DNA of 64,000 bases, taken from Exobacillus caeni (GTDB taxonomy: Bacteria; Bacillota; Bacilli; Bacillales; Guptibacillaceae). A program made the position numbers and the translations under genes. Below are positions 52,852-62,291 of this stretch, piece after piece. Location of the stretch: the NCBI RefSeq assembly GCF_005747095.1, contig NZ_SWLG01000007.1, positions 124,001 through 188,000 on the forward strand. Reading direction: 5' to 3'. Each line of letters opens with the position of its first letter. Position 1 is the stretch's first letter. Under the pieces are notes generated by a model. The model searched no databases. It worked only from the letters and a program-made list of their open reading frames with translations, and was not told the origin of the DNA.

Positions 52852-53885
52852 ACGGCACCCTCCTTTGACAGCCTTCCAAAAAGATGCCATTTCGCTTCGA
52901 TCCAGAGGCCTATTTCGAAAATGAGTGCAACGAATACAATCCAGGCCCATATCGCTAAAAAGCTTCCATGAAAGTCATACATGGCATTCATGTAATATGT
53001 GTTCTTATGCATCGCGATTGTAAAGGCATAAAACATTCCAAAGGTAAAGTTCCTCGACCACTGGCTAACGTGATACGTGAAGATCCCATTTTTCCAGCCG
53101 AATCGCCGGACTCGCTTGATCGCTCTTGAAATTTCTAACGCCTCAATAATAATTAACAACGCGAATACGATGAGCCAGAAAATCATCATCAATAAAGCAG
53201 ACATCATGTGGGAAGATACGATCGCAAGCCCGGTGATCGATAGGGCCCCATGGATGATACAATTAGTATTTGTCCAATCCTCGGCGAGTGACCATTGCTT
53301 TTTCTTGCCGTACCGGATCATAATCAACCAAACTCCACACAGATAAAATATAAAACCGATTGACATAGCAAAAATCAATAATACTTTTGTAAGAGAAGGA
53401 AACATTTCGACCCAAAGAATAACAAGCGATTGGGTCGCAACTGTTGATAGCAATACCGCTCCATGTGTCGAATAGCGGGTAGGATGCTTCCACAACTGTT
53501 TAAAGTTATTCACACAGCTTACAAGGAATAAGACATAAAGAACTGTATCCAAAAATGCAACTGCGAGTAAAACCGGACTTAATCCAGGAAAATATTTTCC
53601 AACCACATTACATAAGACTGAGATTCCAGCGATCCAGGTTCCCATCACGAAGGAGTTAACTGGATTATTTATGAAAGGAACAAAAAAGTGCTTTTTAAAC
53701 ACCTGACGTGCAAGCGACTTAAAGATGACTACACCTAATACCGCGAGCATAACCGTAAGAACTTCTCCCATTATTTGATCAAATAAAGGAAAAGCCTCGA
53801 TTGCAGCATATAAAAATATCCCGAGTGCCATGATGATTGCTCCCGAGGAAGGATGGATCACCTGTTCTTTATCTTCTGAGCTCAT
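52848..53885 (-). CDS. TDT-family (SLAC1/TehA-like) membrane transporter
   Basis: A 345-residue protein with ten membrane helices, spacing and length as in TDT/SLAC1/TehA voltage-dependent anion channels; the loop NPVNSFVMGTWIAGISVL shows the family Phe/Gly-rich helix. The family includes tellurite resistance TehA, malate Mae1 and sulfite exporter Ssu1. Sequence signatures are weak, so the call rests on topology and length. The ATG follows AGGTGAA. It overlaps the TauE/SafE gene by 4 bases. Confidence 0.7.
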   Translation of the reverse strand: MSSEDKEQVIHPSSGAIIMALGIFLYAAIEAFPLFDQIMGEVLTVMLAVLGVVIFKSLARQVFKKHFFVPFINNPVNSFVMGTWIAGISVLCNVVGKYFPGLSPVLLAVAFLDTVLYVLFLVSCVNNFKQLWKHPTRYSTHGAVLLSTVATQSLVILWVEMFPSLTKVLLIFAMSIGFIFYLCGVWLIMIRYGKKKQWSLAEDWTNTNCIIHGALSITGLAIVSSHMMSALLMMIFWLIVFALLIIIEALEISRAIKRVRRFGWKNGIFTYHVSQWSRNFTFGMFYAFTIAMHKNTYYMNAMYDFHGSFLAIWAWIVFVALIFEIGLWIEAKWHLFGRLSKEGAV

Positions 53886-53969
53886 TGCATTTCACCTGTC
53901 TTAATTATTTTCTACTAAACTATTGTACGACTTTTTTGTAGTTCCCACAAAACTTCTTCTCCTTACACA

Positions 53970-54001
53970 AAAAAGAGTATGCCTCTTTTAATAGGGCACA
54001 C
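53970..54001 (-). terminator. Terminator after M20 peptidase gene
   Basis: On the minus strand GTGTGCC pairs with GGCATAC (one G-U) and is followed by TCTTTTTTG. Confidence 0.78.
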
Positions 54002-54011
54002 CCAGATGGTT

Positions 54012-55157
54012 TTATTTTTGATGCTTTTCAGTTAAACGCTGAATGATAGTCGCCAACAATAACGTTCGTTCAACAAGGGAGGGTATTTCCAGATATTCCT
54101 TGTCACTGTGCGCATTACCGCCAACAGGACCAAGTCCGTCGATCGTTGCGATACCGAGTGCGGATGTGAAGGATGCATCTGATCCTCCGCCAGTCGCGGT
54201 ATCTTCAATCTCCACTCCGATCTCGCCTGCGACATCCTGGATAATTCGAAGCAGGGCACGGGTCTTCCTGTTTTTTTCCATCGGAGGGCGATTCATCTCG
54301 CCTTCCAGCAAAATTTTCGTTCCGGAAACTTCTGAAGAAGAGCATATTTCCTCCAGTTTTTCTTCTACGAGCTCAGCCTGTTCGAGTTCAGCGATCCGGA
54401 TATCGATCTGCGCTTCCGCATGGTCAGAAACCGTATTTGCGGATGAACCTCCTTCGATCACTCCCACGTTAACATTGATGCCTTTTTCATGGTCTGACAG
54501 TTCATGAAGCTGAATGATTTTATATGCCAGTTGCTCGATAGCACTTCTGCCTTTTTCCGGTTCGATGCCTGAGTGCGCCGCTCTTCCTTCTATTATTAAT
54601 GTATAATTCCCTTTCCCGCGTCTTGCTGTAACGAGCGAGCCATCTTTTCTGGCAGGCTCCATTACGAGGGCATACTTTCTTCCTGCTGCCTCTTTTTCAA
54701 TAAAAGATCGGGAAGTCAATGAACCTACTTCTTCATCGCTGTTTAGCACGATCCGAATATTTTTATAAGCTGTGCACCCATTTTCGATCAAAGCTTTCAC
54801 AGCATACAGCAACGCTACCTGGCTTGCCTTCATATCGATCACGCCAGGTCCAAATGCCCGGTTTCCTTCTATTCGAAACGGCCGTTCTGCTACTGTTCCC
54901 TCTGGAAATACAGTATCCATATGAGCGAGGATGATAATTTCAGGATCAACCGCATCTTTATGCTGCATGATAAGATGGTCCCCGAACTCCTCCTGCTCAA
55001 TTTTATTAACCTCGAATCCAAGCTCTTTATAACTTGTTTCAAGAAGCCTGCCGATTCGATCAACGCCGTCTTTGTAATGGGATCCGCTGTCAATGTTAAC
55101 AAGCTCTTCCAACAGTAACAGCATCTCAGATTCATGCTGTATTAAAAATGATTCCAT
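54012..55157 (-). CDS. M20 peptidase (glutamate carboxypeptidase-like)
   Basis: A 381-residue M20 enzyme. Zinc and catalytic motifs: LAHMDTVFPEG (about 77-87), GPGVIDMKAS (about 102-111), NSDEEVGS (catalytic Glu), and TGGGSDASF near the end; the dimerisation lid includes GRAAHSG. It is most like CPG2/ArgE-type aminoacylases, removing Glu or similar from N-acyl amino acids or folates. The ATG has an AGAGCA-like weak site. Monocistronic. Confidence 0.9.
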   Translation of the reverse strand: MESFLIQHESEMLLLLEELVNIDSGSHYKDGVDRIGRLLETSYKELGFEVNKIEQEEFGDHLIMQHKDAVDPEIIILAHMDTVFPEGTVAERPFRIEGNRAFGPGVIDMKASQVALLYAVKALIENGCTAYKNIRIVLNSDEEVGSLTSRSFIEKEAAGRKYALVMEPARKDGSLVTARRGKGNYTLIIEGRAAHSGIEPEKGRSAIEQLAYKIIQLHELSDHEKGINVNVGVIEGGSSANTVSDHAEAQIDIRIAELEQAELVEEKLEEICSSSEVSGTKILLEGEMNRPPMEKNRKTRALLRIIQDVAGEIGVEIEDTATGGGSDASFTSALGIATIDGLGPVGGNAHSDKEYLEIPSLVERTLLLATIIQRLTEKHQK

Positions 55158-55331
55158 GTTGCTCTTTCCTACTTTCTAACAGATGAAGTATATTATATAG
55201 ATTTTACCAGAAATTTAAAGAAAGGGAAGATAGGAGGAGGTTTATTTATTATATTGCCAAAAAGGAATTTTCAGCCCTTGCGACTAAACATTTTTTTCCT
55301 GAAGCAAAAAGGGAACAAGCAGGAAACGTTT

Positions 55332-55565
55332 TTACTCTGTAGTCCTGGCTTTCTTCTTTTCAAGGAGAAACTGGAGAAATTTACAACTGGCCGAAGCGTA
55401 TACCAGGACCAATCCCAAAATCAAAAGAAAAGACATCACGATCGTAAAGCCCGTTATCGTAATGACGCCACCTGCAATAAATGCATTAGCCGGAGACTTC
55501 CAGCAGAAATACACCATCACAATACTTAATAGCGTTAAGAGAATGATTTGTAAAAAGGTCTCCAT
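55332..55565 (-). CDS. Small membrane protein (77 aa)
   Basis: Two membrane helices (about residues 3-20 and 26-62, the latter long or split) and a basic tail LEKKKARTTE. The RBS AAGGGGTG precedes the ATG. It lies 31 bases downstream of another small exported-protein gene on the same strand and probably shares its transcript. No family recognised. Confidence 0.62.
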   Translation of the reverse strand: METFLQIILLTLLSIVMVYFCWKSPANAFIAGGVITITGFTIVMSFLLILGLVLVYASASCKFLQFLLEKKKARTTE

Positions 55566-55596
55566 CTAAACACCCCTTGTTATTTTTAAAAGCAGG

Positions 55597-56013
55597 TTAG
55601 TCGTTTTTGTATATCAGTTCCTGTACTGCACCATCGATAGCCGGATTAAAATCATCCAGGTTTCTGTCGTATTGATAGATGATTAAAATGTTTTTAACTG
55701 AATAGATTTCAAATGAGGCCAGATCCATCGATGCCGTTTTTCGCCTGAACTGCTTTTCCGCGTACTTCCCGCTCCAGTTTGCTGGCAATACGTATACATA
55801 AAGCTGGTCTTCTTCTGAAATTATCAAGACATCCGGACGAGTAAACTGGAGTCTCATATTGAACACACTGTTTTCATTGGCATCCGTTTTTTCATAAGGA
55901 ATATCTTTTTCTTCGAGCTCGTTGGTTATGGAATTTAGCGTCAATTCTCCTTCAAACTGAATGACTCCAATTACAACCCCGCCGATCAAAACAATGCTGA
56001 GCAGGATTCTCAT
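55597..56013 (-). CDS. Hypothetical membrane-anchored protein (138 aa)
   Basis: An N-terminal hydrophobic anchor (about residues 3-20) is followed by a folded extracellular domain with beta-strand character (VLIISEEDQLYVYVLP, SFEIYSVKNILIIYQYD). It has no own GGAGG; its ATG overlaps the TGA of a 33-residue gene by 4 bases, so translation is likely coupled. No family recognised. Confidence 0.68.
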   Translation of the reverse strand: MRILLSIVLIGGVVIGVIQFEGELTLNSITNELEEKDIPYEKTDANENSVFNMRLQFTRPDVLIISEEDQLYVYVLPANWSGKYAEKQFRRKTASMDLASFEIYSVKNILIIYQYDRNLDDFNPAIDGAVQELIYKND

Positions 56014-56111
56014 CGGCTTTTCTTGTTTAATAGTTTCACTAAAATAATTAATAGACCAACCCCTGACACCAGCGGCAAAAAGCTAGTTAAAGCAAGTGAT
56101 GCTGCTCCCAT
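56010..56111 (-). CDS. 33-residue membrane peptide coupled to 55597-56013
   Basis: A 33-codon frame with ATG at 56111, about six bases after TGGAGTG. It opens MGAASLALTSFLPLVSG and is one hydrophobic helix ending LVKLLNKKSR, and its TGA overlaps the ATG of the next gene. The coupled overlap and ribosome site argue that it is real; it may be a leader peptide or small membrane subunit. Confidence 0.62.
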   Translation of the reverse strand: MGAASLALTSFLPLVSGVGLLIILVKLLNKKSR

Positions 56112-56221
56112 CGTGAACACTCCATTCTTTTATCGCCCTTCCATTTTCCATCTATATCCATTTTAACACAGGCAGGCTTTGTAATGCGTTATAGCAAATG
56201 TGCTGGAACTACAATAAGCCC

Positions 56222-56284
56222 ACGAAACTCCGAAGTCACTTTCTGAACCTCCGAAATTCCCCTCTGAACTCCGAAAACAACGCC
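56222..56284 (+). repeat. Type B-like 21-bp repeat, three units
   Basis: Units begin at 56222, 56243 and 56264, 21 bp apart, each opening with (A/C)(C/T)GAA(A/C)(C/T)CC or similar. The middle unit keeps CTGAACCTCC. It is a degenerate relative of the arrays at 19269-19373 and 63523-63711. Confidence 0.65.
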
Positions 56285-56310
56285 TCTCATCCATTTATCC
56301 TTTCACACCA

Positions 56311-56339
56311 AAAAGAGAACTGCTCAATTCGCAGTTCTC
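56311..56339 (-). terminator. Terminator after pepF
   Basis: GAGAACTGC pairs with GCAGTTCTC over a 7-base loop, followed on the minus strand by TTTTTGG. Confidence 0.88.
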
Positions 56340-56361
56340 CATTTAACCTATTCTCAATTCC

Positions 56362-58179
56362 TTATTCGTCGTAACTTTCCTCCAGCTCATCGATCAATTT
56401 GCCAACATGGGCTACTGCCTCTCGGATCGGATCAGGCTTAGACATGTCTACACCTGCTTTTTTAATCAGTTCGAGCGGTTCCATCGTTCCGCCGGCTTTC
56501 AACACATCGAGCCAGCGTTCTACCGCAGGTTTTCCTTCATCCAGTATATCCCGGGAAACAAGCGTGGAAACCGTCAATCCAGCCGAATAGGTGTATGGAT
56601 ATAATCCCATATAATAGTGCGGCTGATGCATCCATACAAGGCTTGCACCTTCGTCGATCTCAACGGAGTCACCCCAGAATTTGTTGAGTGCTTCCGCTTT
56701 TTGCTCGGACAATACGCTTGCAGTCAACGGCTCGCCGTTTTCAACCATATTATATACTCGACGCTGAAATTCCCCTTCCAGCAAGTGGGTCACAAAGTTG
56801 TGATAGTACGTTCCCAATAGCTGAAGGATTACCCATCGTCTTGTCCGTTTATCTTTTGTGTTTGACAGCAAGTGGTTGCCAAGCAGCATCTCGTTCATTG
56901 TCGACGGCGCTTCGATAAAGTATCTGGACGGCCTGGTGTTTGTCATCCGCTGATTTTTTCCGGCAAAATAGAAGTGTCCGGCATGCCCGAGCTCATGGGC
57001 AAGCGTGAACGCACCTCTCATCGTATCCGGCCAGGTCATCATCACGTATGGATGTGCACCGTAAGGGCTTGAACAGAACGCTCCCGTTGACTTCCCGACG
57101 TTGTCTGCATAGTCGACCCATCTTTCGGATAGCGCTGTCTTTATCATATCCATGTAATCGGATCCCATTATTTCCAATGCTTCCTGAACTGTTTCTGCCG
57201 CTTCCTCGTAACTCGTTTCAAGCTTAAAATCAGGATCCAGCGGCGCTTTCAGGTCTGCATACGTCATACTGTCTAATCCCAGGACACGCTTTTTCAGGTC
57301 AGCGTATCGCCTCATGTGCGGCGCCAACTCCTCCTGGATAACATCCAGCTGGTTATGGTACATCTCCTTTGTCACCTGCTGTTCTTGCAGCAGCATATCT
57401 TCCGCAGATTCATAGTTTCTTAACCGTGCAGTAGTCACCTCATGATTGACTTGCGTTGCATAGGTCGCAGCAAATGTATGCTTATACTGTTTCAGCGTTT
57501 TGTTAAAAGATTCATAGCTGTTTCTGCGTACTTCTTTAGAAGGGGAAGAAATGTACTTACCGGCATATAACGCAAAGGAAAGCGGTATTTCGTTTCCTTC
57601 TTTATCAATAAACGGATCGAATTGCATGTCTGACAGCTTTCCGCGATTGTAGATCGTGTAAGGCGCGCTAAAAAGGGAACCCAGTGCTGCGAGGGTCTCC
57701 TCTGTTTCCTCTGATAGGGCATGAGGCTTCTTATCCTGCAAATCTTTTAAAAACTTTTTAAAAGGCTGCAAACCTTCTTCTTCCTCGATAAACTTGTCGA
57801 TCGTATCTTTTGGAAGACCGATAATTTCCGTTTCCACAAAGGAAAGTTCAGCATTAACAGATGATTGAGCCTCTGAAACTCTTGATGCATCTTTCTGCCT
57901 CGTCGTATCTGTGTTATCGACCGACAGGCGCAAATTTGCATACATAGAAACCAGGTTGAATCGTTCCAACAATTTCTCCTTCGCTTCCAAACATTCCAAC
58001 AGCTCTTTAGCACTGTTCCCAAGGTCCCCCTTGAACTTTGTCACATTGGGAAGGTCCTCTCTGACTGCCTTCAGTTCTTTTTCCCAGTCTTCTCTTGTTT
58101 TGAATAAATCCGTTAAATCCCATTTTTGCTCTTTGGGTACGTCCTGCCGTTTCATCCGGTCATTTGGTTTGTTCGCCAT
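56362..58179 (-). CDS. pepF: Oligoendopeptidase F
   Basis: A 605-residue M3B peptidase. The zinc motif is HELGH (His395, Glu396, His399) in TLAHELGHAGHFYFAG, with the third ligand in FIEAPSTMNEML. It cleaves peptides of roughly 7-17 residues in the cytoplasm, supporting nutrition or regulation of peptide pheromones. The RBS TGGAGGG precedes the ATG. It is monocistronic with its own terminator. Confidence 0.96.
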   Translation of the reverse strand: MANKPNDRMKRQDVPKEQKWDLTDLFKTREDWEKELKAVREDLPNVTKFKGDLGNSAKELLECLEAKEKLLERFNLVSMYANLRLSVDNTDTTRQKDASRVSEAQSSVNAELSFVETEIIGLPKDTIDKFIEEEEGLQPFKKFLKDLQDKKPHALSEETEETLAALGSLFSAPYTIYNRGKLSDMQFDPFIDKEGNEIPLSFALYAGKYISSPSKEVRRNSYESFNKTLKQYKHTFAATYATQVNHEVTTARLRNYESAEDMLLQEQQVTKEMYHNQLDVIQEELAPHMRRYADLKKRVLGLDSMTYADLKAPLDPDFKLETSYEEAAETVQEALEIMGSDYMDMIKTALSERWVDYADNVGKSTGAFCSSPYGAHPYVMMTWPDTMRGAFTLAHELGHAGHFYFAGKNQRMTNTRPSRYFIEAPSTMNEMLLGNHLLSNTKDKRTRRWVILQLLGTYYHNFVTHLLEGEFQRRVYNMVENGEPLTASVLSEQKAEALNKFWGDSVEIDEGASLVWMHQPHYYMGLYPYTYSAGLTVSTLVSRDILDEGKPAVERWLDVLKAGGTMEPLELIKKAGVDMSKPDPIREAVAHVGKLIDELEESYDE

Positions 58180-58350
58180 TTACAGCCCTCCATTCTATTG
58201 TTAAAACTGCACTTCTAAATCCTGTCCCTGCTAATCTTTCTATTTAATCTCTTTTAAATCCTTCCATAAGTGTGGCCACATAAGAGCTATACCACAACCC
58301 AATACCCAATAATCTTTTATATGAGCGAATAGATACCATTTACCATGGCA

Positions 58351-58378
58351 AAAAAATAAGGAACCCAATATGAGTTCC
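58351..58378 (-). terminator. Terminator after methyltransferase gene
   Basis: On the minus strand GGAACTC and GGGTTCC pair around a short loop, followed by TTATTTTTTTG. Confidence 0.75.
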
Positions 58379-58399
58379 CTTCCTTATGGTATGTATGCG

Positions 58400-59098
58400 T
58401 TATTTTATCTGCATCAAGCTGGTCCATAAAAAATCTTCCCCAAATACTTCTTGGGGCTGGATAATCTTCCGCATTCTTCGGAATCGCTTAACATGAAAGT
58501 CGTCTTGAAAGATTTCTCTCAGGCGCTCCTCTGTATAGCCGATTCCGCCCTTTAAGCTTCCTTCCCTGTATACATCCCAATCGGAAGTATCCAATGCTCC
58601 ATCTGTATTAAAGCAAACCAGGCCAAAATAGCCGCCTGGCTTCAAAGCTGACTTGATTAACTCAAGATAAGTTATCCGCCTGTGAGGAGCGAGATGGTGA
58701 AGCAATCCGGAATCATAAATAAAATCATATTTACCCGGCTCAAATGGAAAATCAAATATAGACTCGCAATAAAAGTTAATCTCGTCGCCTTTTTCTGCCG
58801 CCCTCTCTTTTGCCCACTCAATCGCGTTCCTTGAAATATCAAGAGCATCTACTGTACAGCCTTTTTTCGCCATGAAGATCGCATTTCTCCCTGGACCACA
58901 TCCTAACTCTAAAACCTTGCCTGGCTGAACCTCTCCATTAAAGTATTCTATTAGATTTTCATCCGGCCCTTTCACCTGGAAAAACGGTATGTCTTTTTCT
59001 CTGTTTTCGTAAAAGGTTTCCCAGAACTGTTTTGGTTCCCGTAACCGGGCATCGAGCATTTCTAAGAGGTTGTCATAATTTTTGATCGCCTGATCCAT
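58400..59098 (-). CDS. Class I SAM-dependent methyltransferase
   Basis: About 232 residues from the ATG at 59098 (after AAAGGGGG); the frame extends to 59194 without a site. Motif I is VLELGCGPGRNAIFMAKKG, with DALDIS for the ribose position and YDFIYDSGLLHHL as motif IV. The final part (RMRKIIQPQEVFGEDFLWTSLM) is not informative. The substrate is unknown. It lies between pepF and a GerP-like gene. Confidence 0.86.
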   Translation of the reverse strand: MDQAIKNYDNLLEMLDARLREPKQFWETFYENREKDIPFFQVKGPDENLIEYFNGEVQPGKVLELGCGPGRNAIFMAKKGCTVDALDISRNAIEWAKERAAEKGDEINFYCESIFDFPFEPGKYDFIYDSGLLHHLAPHRRITYLELIKSALKPGGYFGLVCFNTDGALDTSDWDVYREGSLKGGIGYTEERLREIFQDDFHVKRFRRMRKIIQPQEVFGEDFLWTSLMQIK

Positions 59099-59129
59099 CT
59101 TTTTCCCCCTTTTAGAATTGAAACCTTCC

Positions 59130-59351
59130 TTAATTGTTGATTGAGATATTCTGGTCACCTGCATCCGGATCGACTGAATTCGTCCCACTGGCAATGTTAT
59201 TTACGTTAAGTCCATCCCCAGTATTGAAGCCGCCAGCTCCACCAAATGATTTTGAAGCCTGTTTTGGGCTGACATTTACAGCATCCCCAAATCTTACGAC
59301 CGAACTAGCGAAAAGAATATTAATTTCAACAGAACTAACTTTAGAAGGCAT
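59130..59351 (-). CDS. GerPF-like spore germination protein
   Basis: A 73-residue protein from the ATG at 59351 (after AAGGGAG). The pattern MPSKVSSVEINILFASS, then VRFGDAVNVSPK, a Gly-rich SFGGAGGFNTGDG and a DQNISINN end match GerPA/PF family proteins, which help nutrients cross the spore coat. Here it is a single gene rather than the usual six-gene gerP operon. Confidence 0.85.
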   Translation of the reverse strand: MPSKVSSVEINILFASSVVRFGDAVNVSPKQASKSFGGAGGFNTGDGLNVNNIASGTNSVDPDAGDQNISINN

Positions 59352-59375
59352 ATCTGAGCTCTCCCTTAAGATCAT

Positions 59376-59732
59376 ATTTTAAACCATTGTATGGTGAGAT
59401 GACCTCATTGGTGCTCTTTCAAACTGCCTTTTAATTGTATAAAAGAAACAGCCTTTTGTTGTTACACCAATGTTAAAGAAAGATGATAAATCCCTTCAGA
59501 ACCAGGGGAAGACACACCTCTAACTTGCTCTGTGTAAGCGATAAAGGACATCCTTTTTTATTTTTATCGAATCGGGGGCTCTTAGTACTTGCTGATAGAA
59601 AAATTACCAGGGAAGCAATATTACAGCATATAGGAACAGCCTGATTTTAGGCTGTCTTGTCTTATGTAACAATTATTAAATTTTTATAACAGAAAGGAAT
59701 TTAATCTGTACCATTACATTCCGAAACCGGCC
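59376..59732. other. Intergenic region with one hairpin
   Basis: No ORF with a ribosome site was found. A hairpin CAGCCT/AGGCTG (59637-59654) is followed on the plus strand by TCTTGTCTT and might end a transcript, but no plus-strand gene precedes it. Confidence 0.5.
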
Positions 59733-59855
59733 TTATTCCTCTTCATCCAACTCAATATGTTCCATCAACATTCCGCATTCTGGACAGGTTTTCCAGGGCT
59801 CAATGTCATAAGACCATTCATTTCCGCCGCAATCAGGGCAAAAGTATTCATACAT
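59733..59855 (-). CDS. 40-residue zinc-ribbon protein
   Basis: A 40-codon frame with ATG at 59855, seven bases after GGAGG, stop TAA at 59733. It contains FCPDCGG (Cys6, Cys9) and TCPECGM (Cys25, Cys28), two Cys knuckles of a rubredoxin-like zinc ribbon, then an acidic tail. Function unknown; such mini-ribbons are common but usually unannotated. Confidence 0.78.
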   Translation of the reverse strand: MYEYFCPDCGGNEWSYDIEPWKTCPECGMLMEHIELDEEE

Positions 59856-60291
59856 AGTGGAACCTCCAATGCATCTTATCTTTTAATCATCCACAGTCCA
59901 AAAATGAAACCAGCTTTACGAAAAATAAATTAACAGTACTGTTCTACTTTTATGGCATGAAACTATTCCCTGGGTTTGTTCGTCATTTAAATGGAAGGTT
60001 TGTCTTTATGAAACCCGTGGTAAAAGAGAAAGAGGTCATAAGCCGTTAAGTTAAAACCATTTTACGAAAACCCATTTTCAACAGTATTCTTTAATGCTCT
60101 TTTAATAAAATTGAAACCTTTTTTATGTCTTTAAAACAACCGTTATAATCGAAAAAAACCCGGTGATTAGTACCAGTTGATTTAGTAAAAATATAGTAGT
60201 AAGATATATCACATCCTTAACCTGTTATTTTAAAATATTTCCTGATAATACAATCATCCGGGAACGACCCATACTGAAGGAGGAAAACAGG
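59856..60291. other. Upstream region of LTA synthase gene
   Basis: AT-rich; contains TATAAT near 60146-60151 with no good -35 at 17 bases. No repeat, hairpin or ORF of note was found. Confidence 0.45.
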
Positions 60292-62217
60292 ATGGACTTA
60301 AATTCACAAACAAAAAAATGGCTGAATAAACCCTACAGCTTATTCTTCCTGGCAGTTGTCCTGCTCTGGATAAAAACATATGTGGTTTATCAGATCGAAT
60401 TTGACCTTGGAATCGAAAACGCTTTACAGAAATTTCTATTATTTTTAAATCCAATAAGCTCCTCATTATTTTTCCTTGGAATAGCATTATTTTTCACAGG
60501 TAAAAAGAGACTCTGGGCAATTGTTGGAATCGATCTAATTATGTCTTTTCTTTTGTATGCAAATGTCGCCTATTATCGTTTTTTCAATGATTTCATTACT
60601 TTGCCGACGATCATGCACACGAACAGCGCAAGCGAATTGAGCGACAGTGCACTAGCTTTGATGAATGGGACAGACGTGTTCTATTTCTTAGATACGATTC
60701 TTTTACTGATGCTGGTAGTTTTTAAGGTTGTAAGTAAGCAGGTTCCGATTGAAAAGAGAAAGATCCAGCTTGTTTTTGCAAGTGCGCTTGTTATTTTTGG
60801 TGCGAATCTGGCGATGGCTGAAGTTGACCGACCGCAGCTATTGACCCGTTCCTTTGACCGTACTTATCTTGTAAAATATCTTGGCCAGGCAAACTATCAA
60901 ATCTACGATGCTATCAAAACAGCTCGTTCATCATCACAGCGTGCTTTTGCTAGCAGCAACGACCTAACTGACATACGGAACTTTGTAAGTTCTAACAGAA
61001 CGCCTGTAAACCCTGAATACTTTGGGGCTGCAAAAGGTATGAATGTGATTTATATCTCGATGGAATCTCTTCAAAACTTTATGATCGGCAAAACGCAGAA
61101 CGGACAGGAAGTTACCCCTTTCTTAAACAGTCTTGTTAATGATGAAAACACTTTTTATTTTGATAATGTCTTCCATCAAGTAGGACAGGGGAAAACATCG
61201 GATGCTGAATTTATGATGGCAAACTCGCTGTTCCCTTTACCGAGTGGAGCAGTAGCGATGGAAAAAGCGCAAAATACGTACCAGGCGCAACCCGCTATTC
61301 TCAGTCAGAATGGCTATACAACCGCTTCTTTCCATGGAAACAATAAAACGTTCTGGAATCGCGACCAATTGTATAAATCCTTTGGAATCGACAAGTTTTA
61401 TGATTCTGCCTATTATAATATGAGTGAAGACGATGTGTGGAATTACGGCTTAAAGGATAAACCGTTCTTCAAGGAATCCATGCCTTATTTAACAGAACTT
61501 AAACAGCCTTTTGAAGCGAAATTCATTACACTTTCCAACCACTTTCCGTTTGATATGGCACCGGGTGACACAGATTTTCCTGCAGCAGAAACAAATGATA
61601 AAGTCGTGAACGGCTATTTCCAGACTGCCCATTATATGGATGAGGCACTGGAGGAGTTCTTTGGCTATCTGAAAGAATCAGGATTATACGACAACACGAT
61701 GATCGTCATGTATGGTGACCATTACGGCATTTCTACCAACCATAACCGTGCGATGCAACAGGTGACTGGAGAAGAAATCACTCCTTATAAAAATGCGCAA
61801 TTGCAAAGAATTCCGCTATATATACATGTTCCTGGAACAAAAGGTAAAGTAGTTCACGAATATGGCGGACAGGTAGATATTCGACAAACAGTACTTCATC
61901 TCCTCGGTATTAACACGAATGATTTCATTTCATTTGGTTCTGACCTGCTTTCCCCTCAGCACCGAGAAATCGTTCCGTTCAGAAACGGAGATGTTGTGAC
62001 GCCTGAGTACACTTCTGTTGGCGATAAATGCTATGCTAATCCAACTGGCGAAGAGGTAGATTTAGAGTCATGTAAACCGTTTAAAGAATATGCACAAAAA
62101 ATGCTTGATTACTCGGATAAGCTCGTATATGGAGATCTACTTCGTTTTTATGAGCCACGAGGGTTCCAGCCGATCAACCCGGAAGACTATGATTATACAA
62201 CCGATCAAACGAAGTAA
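60292..62217 (+). CDS. Lipoteichoic acid synthase-family protein
   Basis: A 641-residue LtaS-type protein: five N-terminal membrane helices (to about 176), a linker with a possible signal-peptidase site AFA (218-220) and a sulfatase-like extracellular domain. Glu258 (SMESLQ) and catalytic Thr302 (GQGKTSDAEF) are in place, as are YGDHYG and HFPFD metal-site segments. It transfers glycerophosphate from phosphatidylglycerol to build LTA, or primes it. Which of several Bacillus paralogues (LtaS, YfnI, YqgS, YvgJ) it matches is not clear. The ATG follows AAGGAGG. Confidence 0.94.
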   Translation: MDLNSQTKKWLNKPYSLFFLAVVLLWIKTYVVYQIEFDLGIENALQKFLLFLNPISSSLFFLGIALFFTGKKRLWAIVGIDLIMSFLLYANVAYYRFFNDFITLPTIMHTNSASELSDSALALMNGTDVFYFLDTILLLMLVVFKVVSKQVPIEKRKIQLVFASALVIFGANLAMAEVDRPQLLTRSFDRTYLVKYLGQANYQIYDAIKTARSSSQRAFASSNDLTDIRNFVSSNRTPVNPEYFGAAKGMNVIYISMESLQNFMIGKTQNGQEVTPFLNSLVNDENTFYFDNVFHQVGQGKTSDAEFMMANSLFPLPSGAVAMEKAQNTYQAQPAILSQNGYTTASFHGNNKTFWNRDQLYKSFGIDKFYDSAYYNMSEDDVWNYGLKDKPFFKESMPYLTELKQPFEAKFITLSNHFPFDMAPGDTDFPAAETNDKVVNGYFQTAHYMDEALEEFFGYLKESGLYDNTMIVMYGDHYGISTNHNRAMQQVTGEEITPYKNAQLQRIPLYIHVPGTKGKVVHEYGGQVDIRQTVLHLLGINTNDFISFGSDLLSPQHREIVPFRNGDVVTPEYTSVGDKCYANPTGEEVDLESCKPFKEYAQKMLDYSDKLVYGDLLRFYEPRGFQPINPEDYDYTTDQTK

Positions 62218-62226
62218 AAACAAGTA

Positions 62227-62260
62227 AGGACCTGGCGATCAGCCGGGTCCTTTTTGCTTA
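62227..62260 (+). terminator. Terminator after LTA synthase gene
   Basis: AGGACCTGGC pairs with GCCGGGTCCT over a 5-base loop, followed by TTTTTG. Confidence 0.9.
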
Positions 62261-62291
62261 TATATAGACTTCCTTAAGGAATTTTTTCTAG

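Noticed and set aside
59637-59654. Small RNA ended by the CAGCCT/AGGCTG hairpin
   Set aside because: No promoter or conserved structure could be seen upstream; the hairpin alone is not enough.
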